From positions 43,976 to 88,953 of the forward strand of contig LUVW01000052.1 in assembly GCA_001661515.1 (NCBI GenBank): DNA of 44,978 nt, in the 5' to 3' direction. The position numbers and the translations under genes are program-made. Below, piece after piece: positions 1 through 10,577 of this stretch. Position 1 is the stretch's first letter, and every line of letters starts with the position of its first letter. The notes beneath the pieces are model-generated. The model searched no databases, was not told the origin of the DNA, and saw nothing but the letters and a program-made list of their open reading frames with translations. The DNA is from Capniomyces stellatus (taxonomy: Eukaryota; Kickxellomycota; Harpellomycetes; Harpellales; Legeriomycetaceae).

Positions 1-531
1 TGACATGTTGGTGGATATCTTTTGGTTTGGAACTGTCAAAACATTGTCTACCAGCGACTCCAACGAGGCGTCACTGAACAGGTGGTTTGACATGCTCTGT
101 CCAAAGTAGTCCGACTTGCTAAACATGTCCATGTCGTTGAATGGTGGTGTGTGTAGGCTTGCTTCTAAAGGCGAAAAGTCTGATCCAACTGGCGACATTG
201 AAAAGCTCATGGCTGCTGGCGGTGTCTGTGAGAACACCCGTCTGCATGGGATTTCCATTTGTGGCTGTGATTGTGGCTGTGATTGTGGCTGTGATCGTGG
301 CTGTGGCTGCTGTATTGTTTGGGCTGCTGTTTGTTCCAATGACGAAAACAAACTGCTGTTATTGACTCCACCCAGTGCTTCCAACACTCCCCCCAACCTT
401 CCCAGCCCATCCACTCCACTCATACATCCCATGCTTGGCTGCTCCACCCTCTTTTCTTGCATGTCTTGGCTCAGCTTTCCTAGCGCCTTCCATAGTGTAA
501 ACACTACATAGTCTACTTGATCCTGATTCAT
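1..531 (-). CDS. bZIP transcription factor, second copy, 5' part only
   Basis: This is the first 177 codons of a bZIP gene, reading leftwards off the window edge. The ATG is at 531-529. The sequence is base-for-base the reverse complement of the N-terminal part of the complete bZIP gene at 31683, so its partial protein is identical to residues 1-177 there. The DNA-binding domain lies at the C-terminus of that gene, so it is not visible here. Whether this copy is complete, truncated or a misassembly cannot be told from the window. Only 55 nt upstream of the ATG are shared with the other copy; beyond that the promoters are unrelated. The open frames on the plus strand over 116-511 are antisense shadows. 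Confidence 0.75.
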   Translation of the reverse strand, partial: MNQDQVDYVVFTLWKALGKLSQDMQEKRVEQPSMGCMSGVDGLGRLGGVLEALGGVNNSSLFSSLEQTAAQTIQQPQPRSQPQSQPQSQPQMEIPCRRVFSQTPPAAMSFSMSPVGSDFSPLEASLHTPPFNDMDMFSKSDYFGQSMSNHLFSDASLESLVDNVLTVPNQKISTNMS

Positions 532-586
532 TCTTTAGGTTTCGGTTTGTCGTGTTAGTTGTTGCTGTTTGTTGTGTGTTGTCTTT
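1..586. repeat. Left arm of perfect inverted repeat (bZIP 5' end)
   Basis: Position x matches position 32214-x on the other strand, with no mismatch seen in the stretches I compared. The match ends at 586/31628, where both copies enter a T (or A) homopolymer and then diverge. The left limit is the window edge, so the true arm is longer. Confidence 0.9.
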
Positions 587-2020
587 TTTTTTTTTTAAAT
601 ATGCTACTACCTGTAGCTTTATTTCTATTACTACATCAATAATAATGTAGCAAGGCATGTAGTCACTTATATTTTAAAATACATTGGCTAAACTAGTGCA
701 GATAAGCCTGGTATTCTTCTATTGATAACATTAGTAAAGCTGTATGTTTATCTTTAGTCAGGAGGATGTAGCTACTGATATTCCTGTGGGTATACGAATT
801 TACTTTTCTAAATATTTTGCAGTACCAACTAATTTGAGTGAATTGAGGTCTGTACAGCATACAAGCATTGTTAAATATGTATCTACTACAGCATTTAATA
901 GCTGTCTGTGTGTATATTTGGTAAATACTGTTGATTGCTTTGGAATGAGTCAATCAACACTGGAGCAATTCCACAAAAATACATAAAAAAAAGCCCAAAA
1001 ACAAGGTGTCAGTTTAAAACAGATTCAGAGGGTTCGGCTTTTAATTGGGAAATTCGAAAATGAAATGATTGAGACTAGCAGCCAATTAAATTGGCGTGAT
1101 AGAAAAATGTCGAGTGCTTTTGTCGCGAAATGAAAACGAGGTATTTGTAAAAATAAAATAAAAAAGTAAATGAAATGAAGGTAAAGGTTAGGGTTGAAAT
1201 AAATAAAAGTTCAATTTGAAGAAAAGTAACGCGTTATTTAGCATTGGTTAGCCAAAAATTTATAAAATAGTTAGTTAGGGTTATTGTAAAGTCGTGGTGG
1301 TATTTTCGGTAAATTTTATTGTTGATTGCCATAATATCAATAAAAAGGTGAAAATAAAACTTTTTAAAGAGAAAATGTGAAAAGTGAAAATAGGAGAGAA
1401 GGAATCAGGAGAGGTTGTAGTGATTGAAAAGGCTGATTAGAGGGGAGATAATCTGAAAATGCAGGCGTAAGATGAAAGAAAAAAAGAAAAGTAGAAAAGA
1501 ATAGTCAGTAGAAGAATTAGAGTAATAAGTAATGAATGTTGTAGTTAAGATGATTGGGTTATAGGGTCGAATTAATAATTAAAGTAACGTAAAGAAGATA
1601 AGGGAATGAGCTAGGGTTGACAAAAGATAATTAAAAAAGACCAAAAAACAAATAAACAAGTAGAAATAAAAGATAAATAGCTAGGGTTAGGGTTGGTATG
1701 CATTTTGCAAATAAATATATTTCGCAACAAAAAAGAATAACACGTCTAACACGTCTAACAAGAATATTAAAAAAATAGGCCAATAAATAAATAAATAAGC
1801 TCGTTAAACATTGAAATTTAAATTGAAAACATAAACAAAAACAGAACAGACAAAGGACGGTGTTTCACAAGAGAGGATAAAGTGAAAAAGGGCAACAGAC
1901 TAGGATTGTTATAATCAACATACAGAGAGAGGATAAATAATAAAGGAAATCGGTTCAGTGGTTTAAAAAGAGGGAAAGAGAGAGGTATTAGGAACTTGAA
2001 TGTAAAAGGATTAAAAAAAA
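587..2020. other. Intergenic region, promoter side of both flanking genes
   Basis: I see no supportable gene here. The left part (600-980) is the upstream region of the minus-strand bZIP copy. From about 1140 to 2020 the plus strand becomes strongly purine-rich (A/G), which is the leader of the TBF1/TRF-like gene. It contains scattered telomere-like TAGGGTT words, listed separately. Confidence 0.6.
1188..1694 (+). promoter_or_regulatory. Cluster of TTAGGG-type telomeric words upstream of TBF1/TRF-like gene
   Basis: TTAGGGTT occurs at 1188-1195 and 1275-1282, TAGGGTT at 1612-1618, and TAGGGTTAGGGTT at 1682-1694. Fungal Tbf1/TRF-type proteins bind TTAGGG, in yeast also within promoters. Because the next gene encodes such a protein, autoregulation is a natural inference. 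I saw only isolated matches elsewhere in the window. Confidence 0.5.
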
Positions 2021-5000
2021 ATGTCAGGGAACCTAAACACAAAAAGGAGTAAACTGATTCCAGTAAAGTTTAGCGAGATAGACAAGGCCTCGTTGCTATA
2101 TAAACATCTGAAGAAATATGGCATAACAAGTGCGGCACAGGTAGATAAACTTGATGGGAGGTCAATAGAATTTAGAGCGCTAAAGAGGCTGGGATATTTC
2201 CAATCAGGCGAGGAGGAGCCGCTTGAAAAGAGGATAGGAACAGATATGGAGAGCTTGGCCAGTAGTTCGCAGGCGAGTGGCGGGGAGAATTTTACGGAAC
2301 AGAGTTTAGCAGCAAAATTACAGAGAGGTACAGGCTTGCCTGGTGCGGTAAGGGGTGGTAGGGGGGCAGGTCGTAGGGGGCGGGGGAGTAGAAGGGGAGG
2401 TAGAGCTAGTGGATCGTTAGATCGAGAGAGCAAGAGAAGGCAGATGGAAAGCGGTAAACAGGATGGCGAATTTGACAAGGATGAAGAGGAGCCAAGTGAA
2501 AATGCGAGCGCGGTGGAGGTAACTGAAGGCGAAAAGAGGGGTGAGGTGGGGTTGGTGGAGGGGAATCGGGAGGAGGAGGACCGGGAGGAAGAGAATGAAG
2601 AAGGGGGGGAGGAGAGAGTTGAGAAGGAGAGAGTTGAGAAGGAGAGAGTTGAGGAAATGAGAACGCCTAGAAGTCAGAATGGAGAGGGAAACAGATTGAG
2701 AGAAAGTTCAAAAAGGCAGGGGTTGAATCCGGATAGTGGTAGTAGTGGTAGTAGTAGTGTTAGTAGTAGTGGTAGTGTTGGGTTAGGGTTAGGGTTAGGG
2801 AAAGGGAATAAAAGAAGAAGAATGGGGGATGTAGAATTGGGTAAGTTTAGTGGGGATAAAGAAGATGGTGAAGAAGGGAAAAGAGAAGAGGAAGAAAGAG
2901 AGGTGGGTAAAGTAGAAGTAGAGGCAGAGACGGATAGTTTAGAAGGGGATTTTGCATATATGCTGAGAGAGTTTTTTGAAGAGGGGGCGGCAAAGAAAGA
3001 GGATATGGTGGTTAGGGAGAGAAAAGAAAGGAGAGAGTCAGAGAGGACGACACGGATGGAAGAAAAGACAGAAAAGAGGCGTAGAAGGTTCCTGGAGAGG
3101 GATTTGGGATTGTTGGAAAAGTTTGTGGATATGATAACAGAGAGGATAATGGTGATAATAAAGGGGAGTTATAAGACGTCAATGTCGAGATGGGATGAGA
3201 ATATTGAGAAGGACAAGAGATTGGATTGTTTGATTCAGTCATACCACGGTAAGTGATAAATAGATGGATAAATAGATGGATAACGTAATATATGATAATG
3301 ACGAGAGTTGATTTTGGTATTAGGGATTAGAAGGATGATTAGTGGGGACAAGTTTTTGTTAGATCCAGGGATTGTGGAAGATTTGGAGGACAAGAGACAC
3401 AGCCTGACGATATACAACAGCAACTTGATCTGTATGATGGGATTGACGTGTTTCCCAAGGATGTTTTTGCTGCGAGCGGGAGGTAAATGGACGAATGAGT
3501 ATAACGAGGTATCAGAAAAAGTAAACAAAGTATGCATACAGTCGGTGGGTGAGGGTGAGGGGGATAGGGATAGGGATAGGGATAGGGATCGTGAATTTGA
3601 TATGCAGGTGGGCGTAGAGTGGATGAATTATGGAGTGTCGTTATTTTTCATTGAGCCAGTCAAGTACCTGTTTGTTCCAGACAAGGTGCGGCAGGTGGGG
3701 GAGGGAGAGATTGAGGCGAGGGATTTGAATATGATTGACTTGTTTGTGGATATGTTTACGCAGCTGGCGTTGGTGCTGAGAGAAGGAGACATTGATGTGG
3801 GCGAGTTGGGAGATGACGGAAGCAAGGGTGGTAGTGCTCGAGAAGTGATTGAGGGGATGAGCTTGGAAAAAAAGACACAAGACCGGTTTGCCAGGAACAC
3901 GAGATTTTACTTTGAAAACGGGGCCAAGACAGTAGGGTCAATTAAAAATACATCTCTCCAGGCCTACTTTGAGACGATGGCAAAGGAAAGGATGCAAGAC
4001 ATTTTGGACGCCAGAATCCGCTTGGCAAAGGAAACGTTTCCACCAGTGTCACTCAAGCGCAACGTGTCAAAGTTTATTGACATCAACTTGGTAGTTCCGT
4101 TTATCAAGAGATTGGGCCAATTGAAACGAACGAACCAGATGTTGGGCAGTTTAAGAAGAGCCAATCAGGAGCTCGACACCGAAACAACAGTTCTGATGCT
4201 CAAGTATGGCGACCTGAACCACCGGAAGGACTTTGCGGGATTGAAGGGCCAGAAGTTGCCAGGCGGCCGGCAAACAGAAGGGGGTGGAGTGGGGGAATTG
4301 GATTTGTCAGGGGAGTTTAATGATGGGGGCTGTTCAAGTGAAGGAGGTGTGGACCAAAGTTTGCCAGAAAACTTGTCAAACAGCAAGATGAGAGATTCGA
4401 CGCATTTGCGGTTGGCACGTAGAGGAAACAGCAGAGTCAAGGGAGCGAGTGCTGGTATGCCAAGAAACGCGGATAAGGGCAGGATGAAGATCAACGCATC
4501 GATTCCTATTCCAAAAAGGCAGAGCCAGCAAGTCCAAGAAGAGGCGGAAGGGACAAAGCAGAGGGCAGGGTGGATGGGTAATGGGAGGCGGCTGGAGGCG
4601 GCGGAGTTTTATAGTGATGACGATATTGGTTCGGAGGATGGAATTTCGGTTACTGAGGACACCAGTACAGAGTCCGACTCTGGGCACGCAGCGCAGCGTT
4701 TGGCTTCTATCAAGGAAAGACGCAGGGAAAAAAGAGGCGCGCTGGACAAACAGGGCGGCGATAAGGAGGCTAGGGGCACGGCTGGGGGCGTTAGAAACAA
4801 TTTGGTTGTCAGTGTCAACGTGCCCAACCCTAGATTGTCCAATCAAATTGCCCAGAATCAGAATCAGAATCAGAATCAGAAACAGAAGCAGATCCAGGAG
4901 AGTGATGGTGATAGTGGTAATGATCGAGATGGTGAATTCCAAGTAATCACAGAGCTTTCGATAAATGGCCAACCACGGTCCAGGGCGTCAATAGAAAGAA

Positions 5001-5287
5001 TCCGCGCAATTTTATCCACAGTTCGCTACAGCGCTGGGAGAAACGGGCAGTCTTTATCCAAGAAAAACTGGACTGCAGAGGAGATTATCTGTCTTGATGG
5101 GTGTATTGAGCTATACAAGGATTCTAGCTACGCCATGTTTCTGGAGTACCATGGCAGGAATGGCATTTACACCAATGTCTTGGAGGACCGAAACAGTGTC
5201 CAGCTCAAAGATAAAGTCCGAAACATTGTTCGTTTTCTTTCCAGAAACAACATACCTTTGGGTCCATACTCGTTTTGTGCAAGATAG
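2021..5287 (+). CDS. TBF1/TRF-like telomere repeat-binding protein
   Basis: The gene has two exons, 2021-3248 and 3324-5287. The 75-nt intron starts GTAAGT and ends TATTAG; the junction restores the frame (SYHG then IRRMISG). The product is 1063 residues. The C-terminal Myb/telobox domain starts near Trp992 (NWTAEE) and ends with VQLKDKVRN at about 1035-1043. This matches the fungal Tbf1/Taz1 form VQLKDKARN, with Val where Ala or Trp is usual. The middle region around the intron (about 360-560) is helical and probably corresponds to a TRF-homology dimerisation domain, which is inference. Residues 100-310 are charged and disordered (RG-rich, Glu-rich, a Ser/Gly run, then VGLGLGLGKG). A DRDRDRDRDR tract follows in exon 2. 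Expected role: binding TTAGGG DNA at telomeres and perhaps at promoters. The coding strand is G-rich at 5' and C-richer at 3'. It converges on uS4m, 257 bp away. Confidence 0.85.
2783..2800 (+). repeat. Intragenic telomeric repeat (TTAGGG)3
   Basis: Three perfect TTAGGG units, preceded by TTGGG, lie in the reading frame of the telomere-binding protein and encode Leu-Gly repeats. They are on the coding strand. Confidence 0.9.
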
Positions 5288-5288
5288 C

Positions 5289-5400
5289 ACCATTTATTTA
5301 TTTATTTATTTGTTTGTTTATTTACTTTTTTATTTGCTTGATTTGCTTGACTTGATTGTTCGTTTGTTTATTTATTTGCTTCATTTAATTGTTTGTTTCG
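5289..5400 (+). repeat. TTTATTTA-type low-complexity tract
   Basis: An imperfect run of TTTA/TTTG units lies just after the stop of the telomere-binding gene, in its 3' flank. No function is inferred beyond a possible 3' UTR or polyadenylation region. Confidence 0.7.
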
Positions 5401-5544
5401 AGCTGGGGTGACTCATCCCAATTATTTGTTATTTTGGTTTATTTAAAGTAAGTGTCAAATGTAATAAAGTAAAGGAGAAAGGAGAAAATAAAGAAAAAAT
5501 CGCTCAACAATAATAAATAAATGAAATGACGATATTGGTTTATT

Positions 5545-6670
5545 TTAGTAATGGGTTCGTCCCCTTCTCACATAGTAAAGGAACGCTAGCGAGTGCAGCT
5601 CTGGTGGGAATGGTGATGGCAACTCACAGCTTCCTGGCTTTGTTATTGGGCTGCGCAAAAACATTGTTGAACATGTGTTGTAGTTCACTTCCAAATATTC
5701 AGGCAAAAACATAAATGGCTGCTGGTAAGGAAGCGCCTTGAACTCGAGTTCTTGCTTGTTCTTTTTCTCTATTTTCTCTGCTGTGTCTTTATTCTCTTTA
5801 CCTTCTTTACTCTCTATTTTCTCTATTTTCTCTTCCCCTTCTTTACTCTCTGTCTTTTCGTCGCTTTTTGTTGTTTCGATTTCTGCCTTTGATTCTGCTT
5901 CTAACACTGATTCCACCACCGCTACCTTTGGCTCTACTAGTGTTGGTATCGCCTCTGGATCCACCGACACGATTTCTCCGTCTTTAACAAGGTGGCTTGG
6001 GTGCTTGAACTATACATTTAAATTTACATTTATACATTACATCAATTCTTTTTCTACTCTTTTTATTCTCATATTCGCATTTAATAAAGTTCACTTATAC
6101 TATATCAATCATATTCACACCAATAATGCCCATCGTTATCCCCCCCCCTCCCCTTTGACTTACTGTTTTTCCATTCACTTTGACGTGTCCCTGAAGAACC
6201 ATTCTTCTTGCTTCCCAAATCGACCTTGCAAAATGACTGCGAAACACTATGAAATCAACTCTCCTCTCCATATCCCTGTACATCAATGCACTGGCCTCTG
6301 GGTGATTTGCCTGCTTTCTACCCCCACGTCTACTCACCTTCTCATCCAGTACCTTTCCCGGACTCTCCAGCCTCACTCCCCTCTTGCTCCCGCTCTTTCC
6401 ACTCGCCCCCAAATTGATACTCACTGCTGGCAGCTTTGGATTAAACATACGCAGCCACTGACGCTCCGTCATGTCTGAATCATGATACGCTCTCGTTTCT
6501 TTCTTTGCCACCCACATTTGCTGAAACAACGTTCTTCTCATTGCCGCCTTTCCTGTTGTTGCTATTGCGTTTTTCCTCTTTGACGCCAACATGAACAGGT
6601 TGTACTTGTTCCATGACAACCTTACCACTCCTCTTGTCAATTTATGTCTTGCGCTTTTCTTGATTGTCAT
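5545..6670 (-). CDS. Mitochondrial small-subunit ribosomal protein uS4m (Nam9-like)
   Basis: There are two exons on the minus strand, 6670-6164 and 6009-5545, joined across a 154-nt intron (GTAAGT donor, TATAG acceptor). The join is phase 0 and rebuilds an S4 RNA-binding domain: HVKVNGKT then FKHPSHLVKDGEIVSVDP. The product is 323 residues. The N-terminus (RLSWNKYNLF) is typical of mitochondrial uS4. A Glu/Lys-rich low-complexity insert lies between the S4 domain and the C-terminal block. That block (FLPEYLEVN, RSPITKPG, SPFPPELH) resembles the end of yeast Nam9. It would bind 16S-type rRNA in the mitoribosome small subunit. Neither exon alone contains the full S4 domain, which supports the splice. 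Confidence 0.88.
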
Positions 6671-7941
6671 TTTTTCTCTCTAATCTTGCTTTATTGTCTT
6701 TTTTTTATATACCTCCTTGTCGTATCTTGTTTCCTTTTATATGGATTTTGAATATTGGATTTTGGATTTTGAATATTGGATTTTGGACTTTGGATTTACT
6801 TTGGATTTACTTTGGATTATTGGATTTTAAATCTACTTTGGTTATTTTTTTTACCTTTATAAAAAAAGTTGTTTATCTTTGGATCTTTGATCTGTAGTGA
6901 TTCCAAAATTAACCTTCCCAACAATCCTAATTTTTGTCGTAGCTTATTCTGAATTCAAGCTTTAATAAAACACTAAATCCTTTGATTTTACTAGAACTGT
7001 TTTTTTTTAAAAATATTATTTACTTTTGCTTTGTTAATTTTTTTTTTTTTTTAACTAGATAAATACCGAGTTTTCTAGTAAAGATAAAAAAATATATAAA
7101 AGTATCCCGCAAAACTAAATGTCATAACCAAAACTAAACCAAATCGATTATATTTGAATCAAACCAAATCGAACTGATCGAATTAAAAACAAAAATTAAA
7201 TCGACTGATAACGCATAGTACATAGTAACATGGACGTGTAACAGCGTCACAGTCTTACATTTACTAATACTAGCCATATTCATTTAAGAGCAATAACACT
7301 ACTAACACATCCATCAATACCACCAGCAGAAAAGACTGTGTTTTACACAATCTACACTGTAGTTATGAAAGACGAACAGGGTTTGTGCTTGAGAAGTTGA
7401 ACAAGAATATAAAGTTTTCGTCAGTGGAGGCGACAATTACGCAAATCGAGGGAAAAGTCCAGGCTAGCAGCGACAGTTTTTAGCAGTTTATTACCAAATC
7501 AAGATGAAGGTAAAGCTGTAGGGAAAGTGGGAAATGAAAAACAGAAAGAAAAAAAATATTTCAAGAAAATGTTAAACTAGAACGACCAATGAAATGCAAT
7601 AGTTGCTTCTGATAAAAAAAAAAAACAAAGAGAAGGATTGTGTTGATTTTTTTTTTTTTTAAAGAAAAAAATTTCAAGATGATTTTGTGAAATGGTAAAG
7701 AAATGTATAGTAGCTGGATAAAATAATAATTCAAATAATAAAAGAAAAAAAAAGTTCCAGAGAAATAATATAGGTGAACAAGAAACAAGTGGAAAGAAAA
7801 GAGAGGAAGGAAGAGAAAAAAAAAACACAAGGATATAAATAATATTAATAAAGGCAATAGTATATTATATAAGGAGATTGATTGCTTGTTTAGATTGATT
7901 TAAAGAGAATATAAAGCAACTATTTGAAAAACGGAATAAAA
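6671..7941. other. Divergent promoter region between uS4m and eIF3i
   Basis: The left part is T-rich on the plus strand and includes short repeats of a GGATTTTGAATATT type at about 6740-6835. The right part (7500-7940) is A/G-rich, so each gene has a purine-rich leader on its own coding strand. Between 7255 and 7480 two frames look weakly coding but give no complete gene. Confidence 0.55.
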
Positions 7942-9159
7942 ATGGTAAGTAGATTCAACTTTAGATTGATGGAAAAGAAGGATATATTGAACAAGTGATG
8001 GAGATTAAAGAGATTGTGAAGAGATTGTGTAAAGAGGCGGAAGGAACGGAAAGGAAAGATATAGAGAGAAGGAGGGGTGGAGCATTTAAGAAGGATTCGG
8101 GTTGGATCAAGATTAAAAAACAGAGAATTAAACTATAAACTGTAAACTATAAATGTAAATTGTAAAATGTAGAGACCTATTCTTCTTCAAGGTCATACAA
8201 GACCACTTACACAGATCAAATACAATCGGGAGGGAGATTTGTTATTCACGGTTGCAAAGGATAATGTTGTGAATTCATGGTACTCGCACAATGGGGAGAG
8301 ATTGGGGACGTATGATGGGCATAAGGGAGCGTTGTGGTCGGTGGATGTGAATTCAAAATCAACGTTGTTGATGACGGGGTCAGCAGACAATACAGCGAGG
8401 TTATGGGAGGTTAGGACGGGTAAGATGTTGCACATGTGGACGGTGAACACGGCGGTGAAGAGGGTAGAATTTTCGCCAGATGACAAGTATGTGTTGTTTG
8501 TGACAGAGAAGCGAATGGGCTTTGAATGCGAGATTTATGTTTACAGGATTGAGGAGGGGGAGAGTGAGCAGACAAATGAGCCAGAGGTAGTGATTAGACC
8601 AAGCCCATCGAAGGCGACTGTTGCAGCGTGGGGAATGTACAACAAGTATATAGTGGCAGGACATGAGGATGGGTCAGTGTCGCTGTACGACTGGAGGGCG
8701 GAAAATGAGAGCGAGATGGTGGTGAAGAACGTGAGTGTGCATCTTGACACAATCACAGATCTGCAGGTGTCAAAAGACAGAAGCTACTTTATTACAAGCT
8801 CAAAGGACAAGACCGCAAAGCTGATTGAGCTGGAAACGCTTGAGGAATTGAAGCTGTACACGGCAGACACCTCGCTAAACACTGCAACTATTGTGCCAGA
8901 CAAAGACCTGGTTGTTTTGGGCGGTGGTCAGGCGGCCAGTGAGGTAACTACCACATCTTCGCGCCAGGGTAAATTTGAGTCGAGGTTTTACCACGAGATT
9001 TTTGAGCATGAGGTTGGAAGAGTCAGGGGCCATTTCGGTCCAATCAACACTGTTGCTGTGTCTCCACTTGGTGACAGCTTTTCAACTGGAGGAGAGGATG
9101 GTTATGTTAGAGTCCACTTTTTTGATTCTGATTATTTCAAGTTTAAATTTGATGTTTAA
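7942..9159 (+). CDS. Translation initiation factor eIF3 subunit i (TIF34-like, WD40)
   Basis: Exon 1 is the ATG alone (7942-7944). A 228-nt intron (GTAAGT at 7945, TAG ending at 8172) follows, and exon 2 runs 8173-9159. The spliced start reads [19 protein letters not shown], the conserved eIF3i N-terminus. The unspliced frame would need an internal Met and would lose the first WD blade. The product is 329 residues, normal for the family. WD signatures include [39 protein letters not shown] and [15 protein letters not shown] near the end, giving a seven-bladed propeller. It acts in the eIF3 complex on the 40S subunit. The purine-rich leader and pyrimidine-rich 3' flank follow the pattern of the other core genes. 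Confidence 0.93.
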
Positions 9160-9365
9160 GTCTTCTTTTTCTTTCCTTTTTTTTCTTCTTTTTCTTCTAA
9201 TTAAATCTTTATTATTCATTGATCAAAAATAAAATAAAAAAATGGGAATAATAATAATAACAATAAAAAAAAAACAATCTTGGTTATATATTGGCTATAT
9301 TTCAGTAAAAAAAGTGCAAGTGTGGAAGGGGAAAGTGTAGCAATAGTGTTAATTTAAATAGGATT

Positions 9366-10274
9366 TTAGTCGCGTTTGACAATGTTGATGAGTTTGGGAG
9401 TTGCAATGCAATTCTCATTAGGTTGAATTACGATGGGGGTGTCAAAGATGGTTAGTTTCTTGGTGGGCAAGTTTTTGATGGTTAGTTTTGGATCTTTTAC
9501 GAGTTTACCGTTAACAATGGCCTTTGAGCCAAGAGGTAGTTTCGACACGGTGTTGAATTGGATTATAGAGTTTCTGTAGGAGTTGGAATTGGAGTTGGAA
9601 TTGGAGTTGGAATTGTTGTTGTTGTTAGAGTTGTTGTTGGAATTAGAATTAGAGTTGGAATTGGAATTAGAGTTGGAATTGGAATTGGAATTGGAATTGG
9701 AATTGGAATTGGAATTGGAATTGGAATTGGAATTAGAGTTGGAATTGGAGTTGGAATTGGAAATAGAATCAGAGATAGATATAGAATCAGAGTTGGAGAT
9801 AGAATCAGAATTGGAGATAGAATCAGAATTGGAAATGGAGAGGGAATCTTCGTTTTCGTCGTAACCGTTTTCGTAATTGTGGTTGTAGCAGCCGTTGTAG
9901 CGCAAGAGATCTTTTTTGATTTGTTGGTCTAAAAAGTAGAGTTCGTGTTCTCTGTTTTTGAGGCGGCGATAGGCACGGTACTTTTGGCGGATAAAGAGGG
10001 CGGAGATGGAGGCGAGTATGGCGAGAAACAAGAGAGATCCAAAGGCTACAATAGCGATTGAAGAGGTAGACCAAGGAGCTTGGGCAGGCGAAGGGGGGTC
10101 AGGGCTGGAGGTAGGTGTTCTGTAGCCGCACTCGTATCGGGCACAGGCTTTGCAAGAGTAATTGATGATTCCCCAGACCTGGTCGACTTTTAAGCAGGGT
10201 TTAATGGGTAGTTTTCCGAGGGGGGGGCAGTTTGAAATACAGTTATTTTGATCAAGAATAGGGACAAAGGACAT
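9366..10274 (-). CDS. Opy2-like single-pass membrane protein A, with Ser-Asn repeat tail
   Basis: 302 residues, no signal peptide. The short N-terminal ectodomain has six Cys in a NCPPLG...YSCKACARYEC pattern. A membrane segment follows at about residues 72-95 (IAIVAFGSLLFLAILAS), then a basic juxtamembrane stretch and a long cytosolic tail. The Cys pattern and N-out topology resemble fungal Opy2, the plasma-membrane anchor that recruits Ste50 in osmosensing MAPK signalling. The family link is inference from the pattern. The tail carries a long Ser-Asn dipeptide tract encoded by a hexanucleotide repeat. Conserved short patches shared with the paralog at 25192-25857 are KDLLRYNG, VNGKLV..PKLTIK and PKLINIV. 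The coding strand is pyrimidine-rich. It lies downstream of the chitin synthase gene on the same strand. Confidence 0.7.
   Translation of the reverse strand: MSFVPILDQNNCISNCPPLGKLPIKPCLKVDQVWGIINYSCKACARYECGYRTPTSSPDPPSPAQAPWSTSSIAIVAFGSLLFLAILASISALFIRQKYRAYRRLKNREHELYFLDQQIKKDLLRYNGCYNHNYENGYDENEDSLSISNSDSISNSDSISNSDSISISDSISNSNSNSNSNSNSNSNSNSNSNSNSNSNSNSNSNSNSNSNSNNNSNNNNNSNSNSNSNSNSYRNSIIQFNTVSKLPLGSKAIVNGKLVKDPKLTIKNLPTKKLTIFDTPIVIQPNENCIATPKLINIVKRD
9585..9840 (-). repeat. Hexanucleotide (AATTCC-type) coding repeat for poly Ser-Asn
   Basis: On the plus strand the unit reads GGAATT or GAGTTG. It is imperfect and lacks stops in several frames, which explains the spurious Glu-Leu and Val-Gly-Ile-Gly frames on the other strand. 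Such tracts usually vary in length between strains. Confidence 0.85.
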
Positions 10275-10369
10275 GGTTTATACATATATATATAATAGAG
10301 CAAATAAGATTGAATTGGATAATTGGAAGAAAAAGTAAAGAATAAAGCAAGCAAAGAAGGTAAAAAAAA

Positions 10370-10413
10370 GGGGGGGGGGGGGGGNNNNNNNNNNNNNNGG
10401 GGGGGGGGGGGGG
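10370..10413. other. Poly-G tract containing an assembly gap
   Basis: 15 G, then 14 N (10385-10398), then 15 G. The true length is unknown. It sits in the short space between the chitin synthase 3' end and the Opy2-like A start. A further AATTG/GGTAAATT microsatellite follows at 10441-10505. Confidence 0.9.
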
Positions 10414-10577
10414 TGAAAAAGTGGTTAATAAAGAAGATAAATTGGTGAATTGAATTGAATTGAATTTGGTAAATTGGTAAATTGGTAAATTGATTTGGTA
10501 AATTAACTAGTAAAGAGGTAATATAAAATCTAAAAGGAATAGAGAATAGAGAATAGAGAATAAAGAATAGATTGAAT

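Noticed and set aside
116..511. Plus-strand open frame of 131 codons (and its mirror at 31703-32098)
   Set aside because: It is the antisense of the bZIP coding sequence. It appears twice only because the bZIP 5' end is duplicated.
9558..9932. Plus-strand frames rich in Val-Gly-Ile-Gly or Glu-Leu
   Set aside because: Products of a stop-free hexanucleotide repeat antisense to the Opy2-like A tail; no start context or domain.
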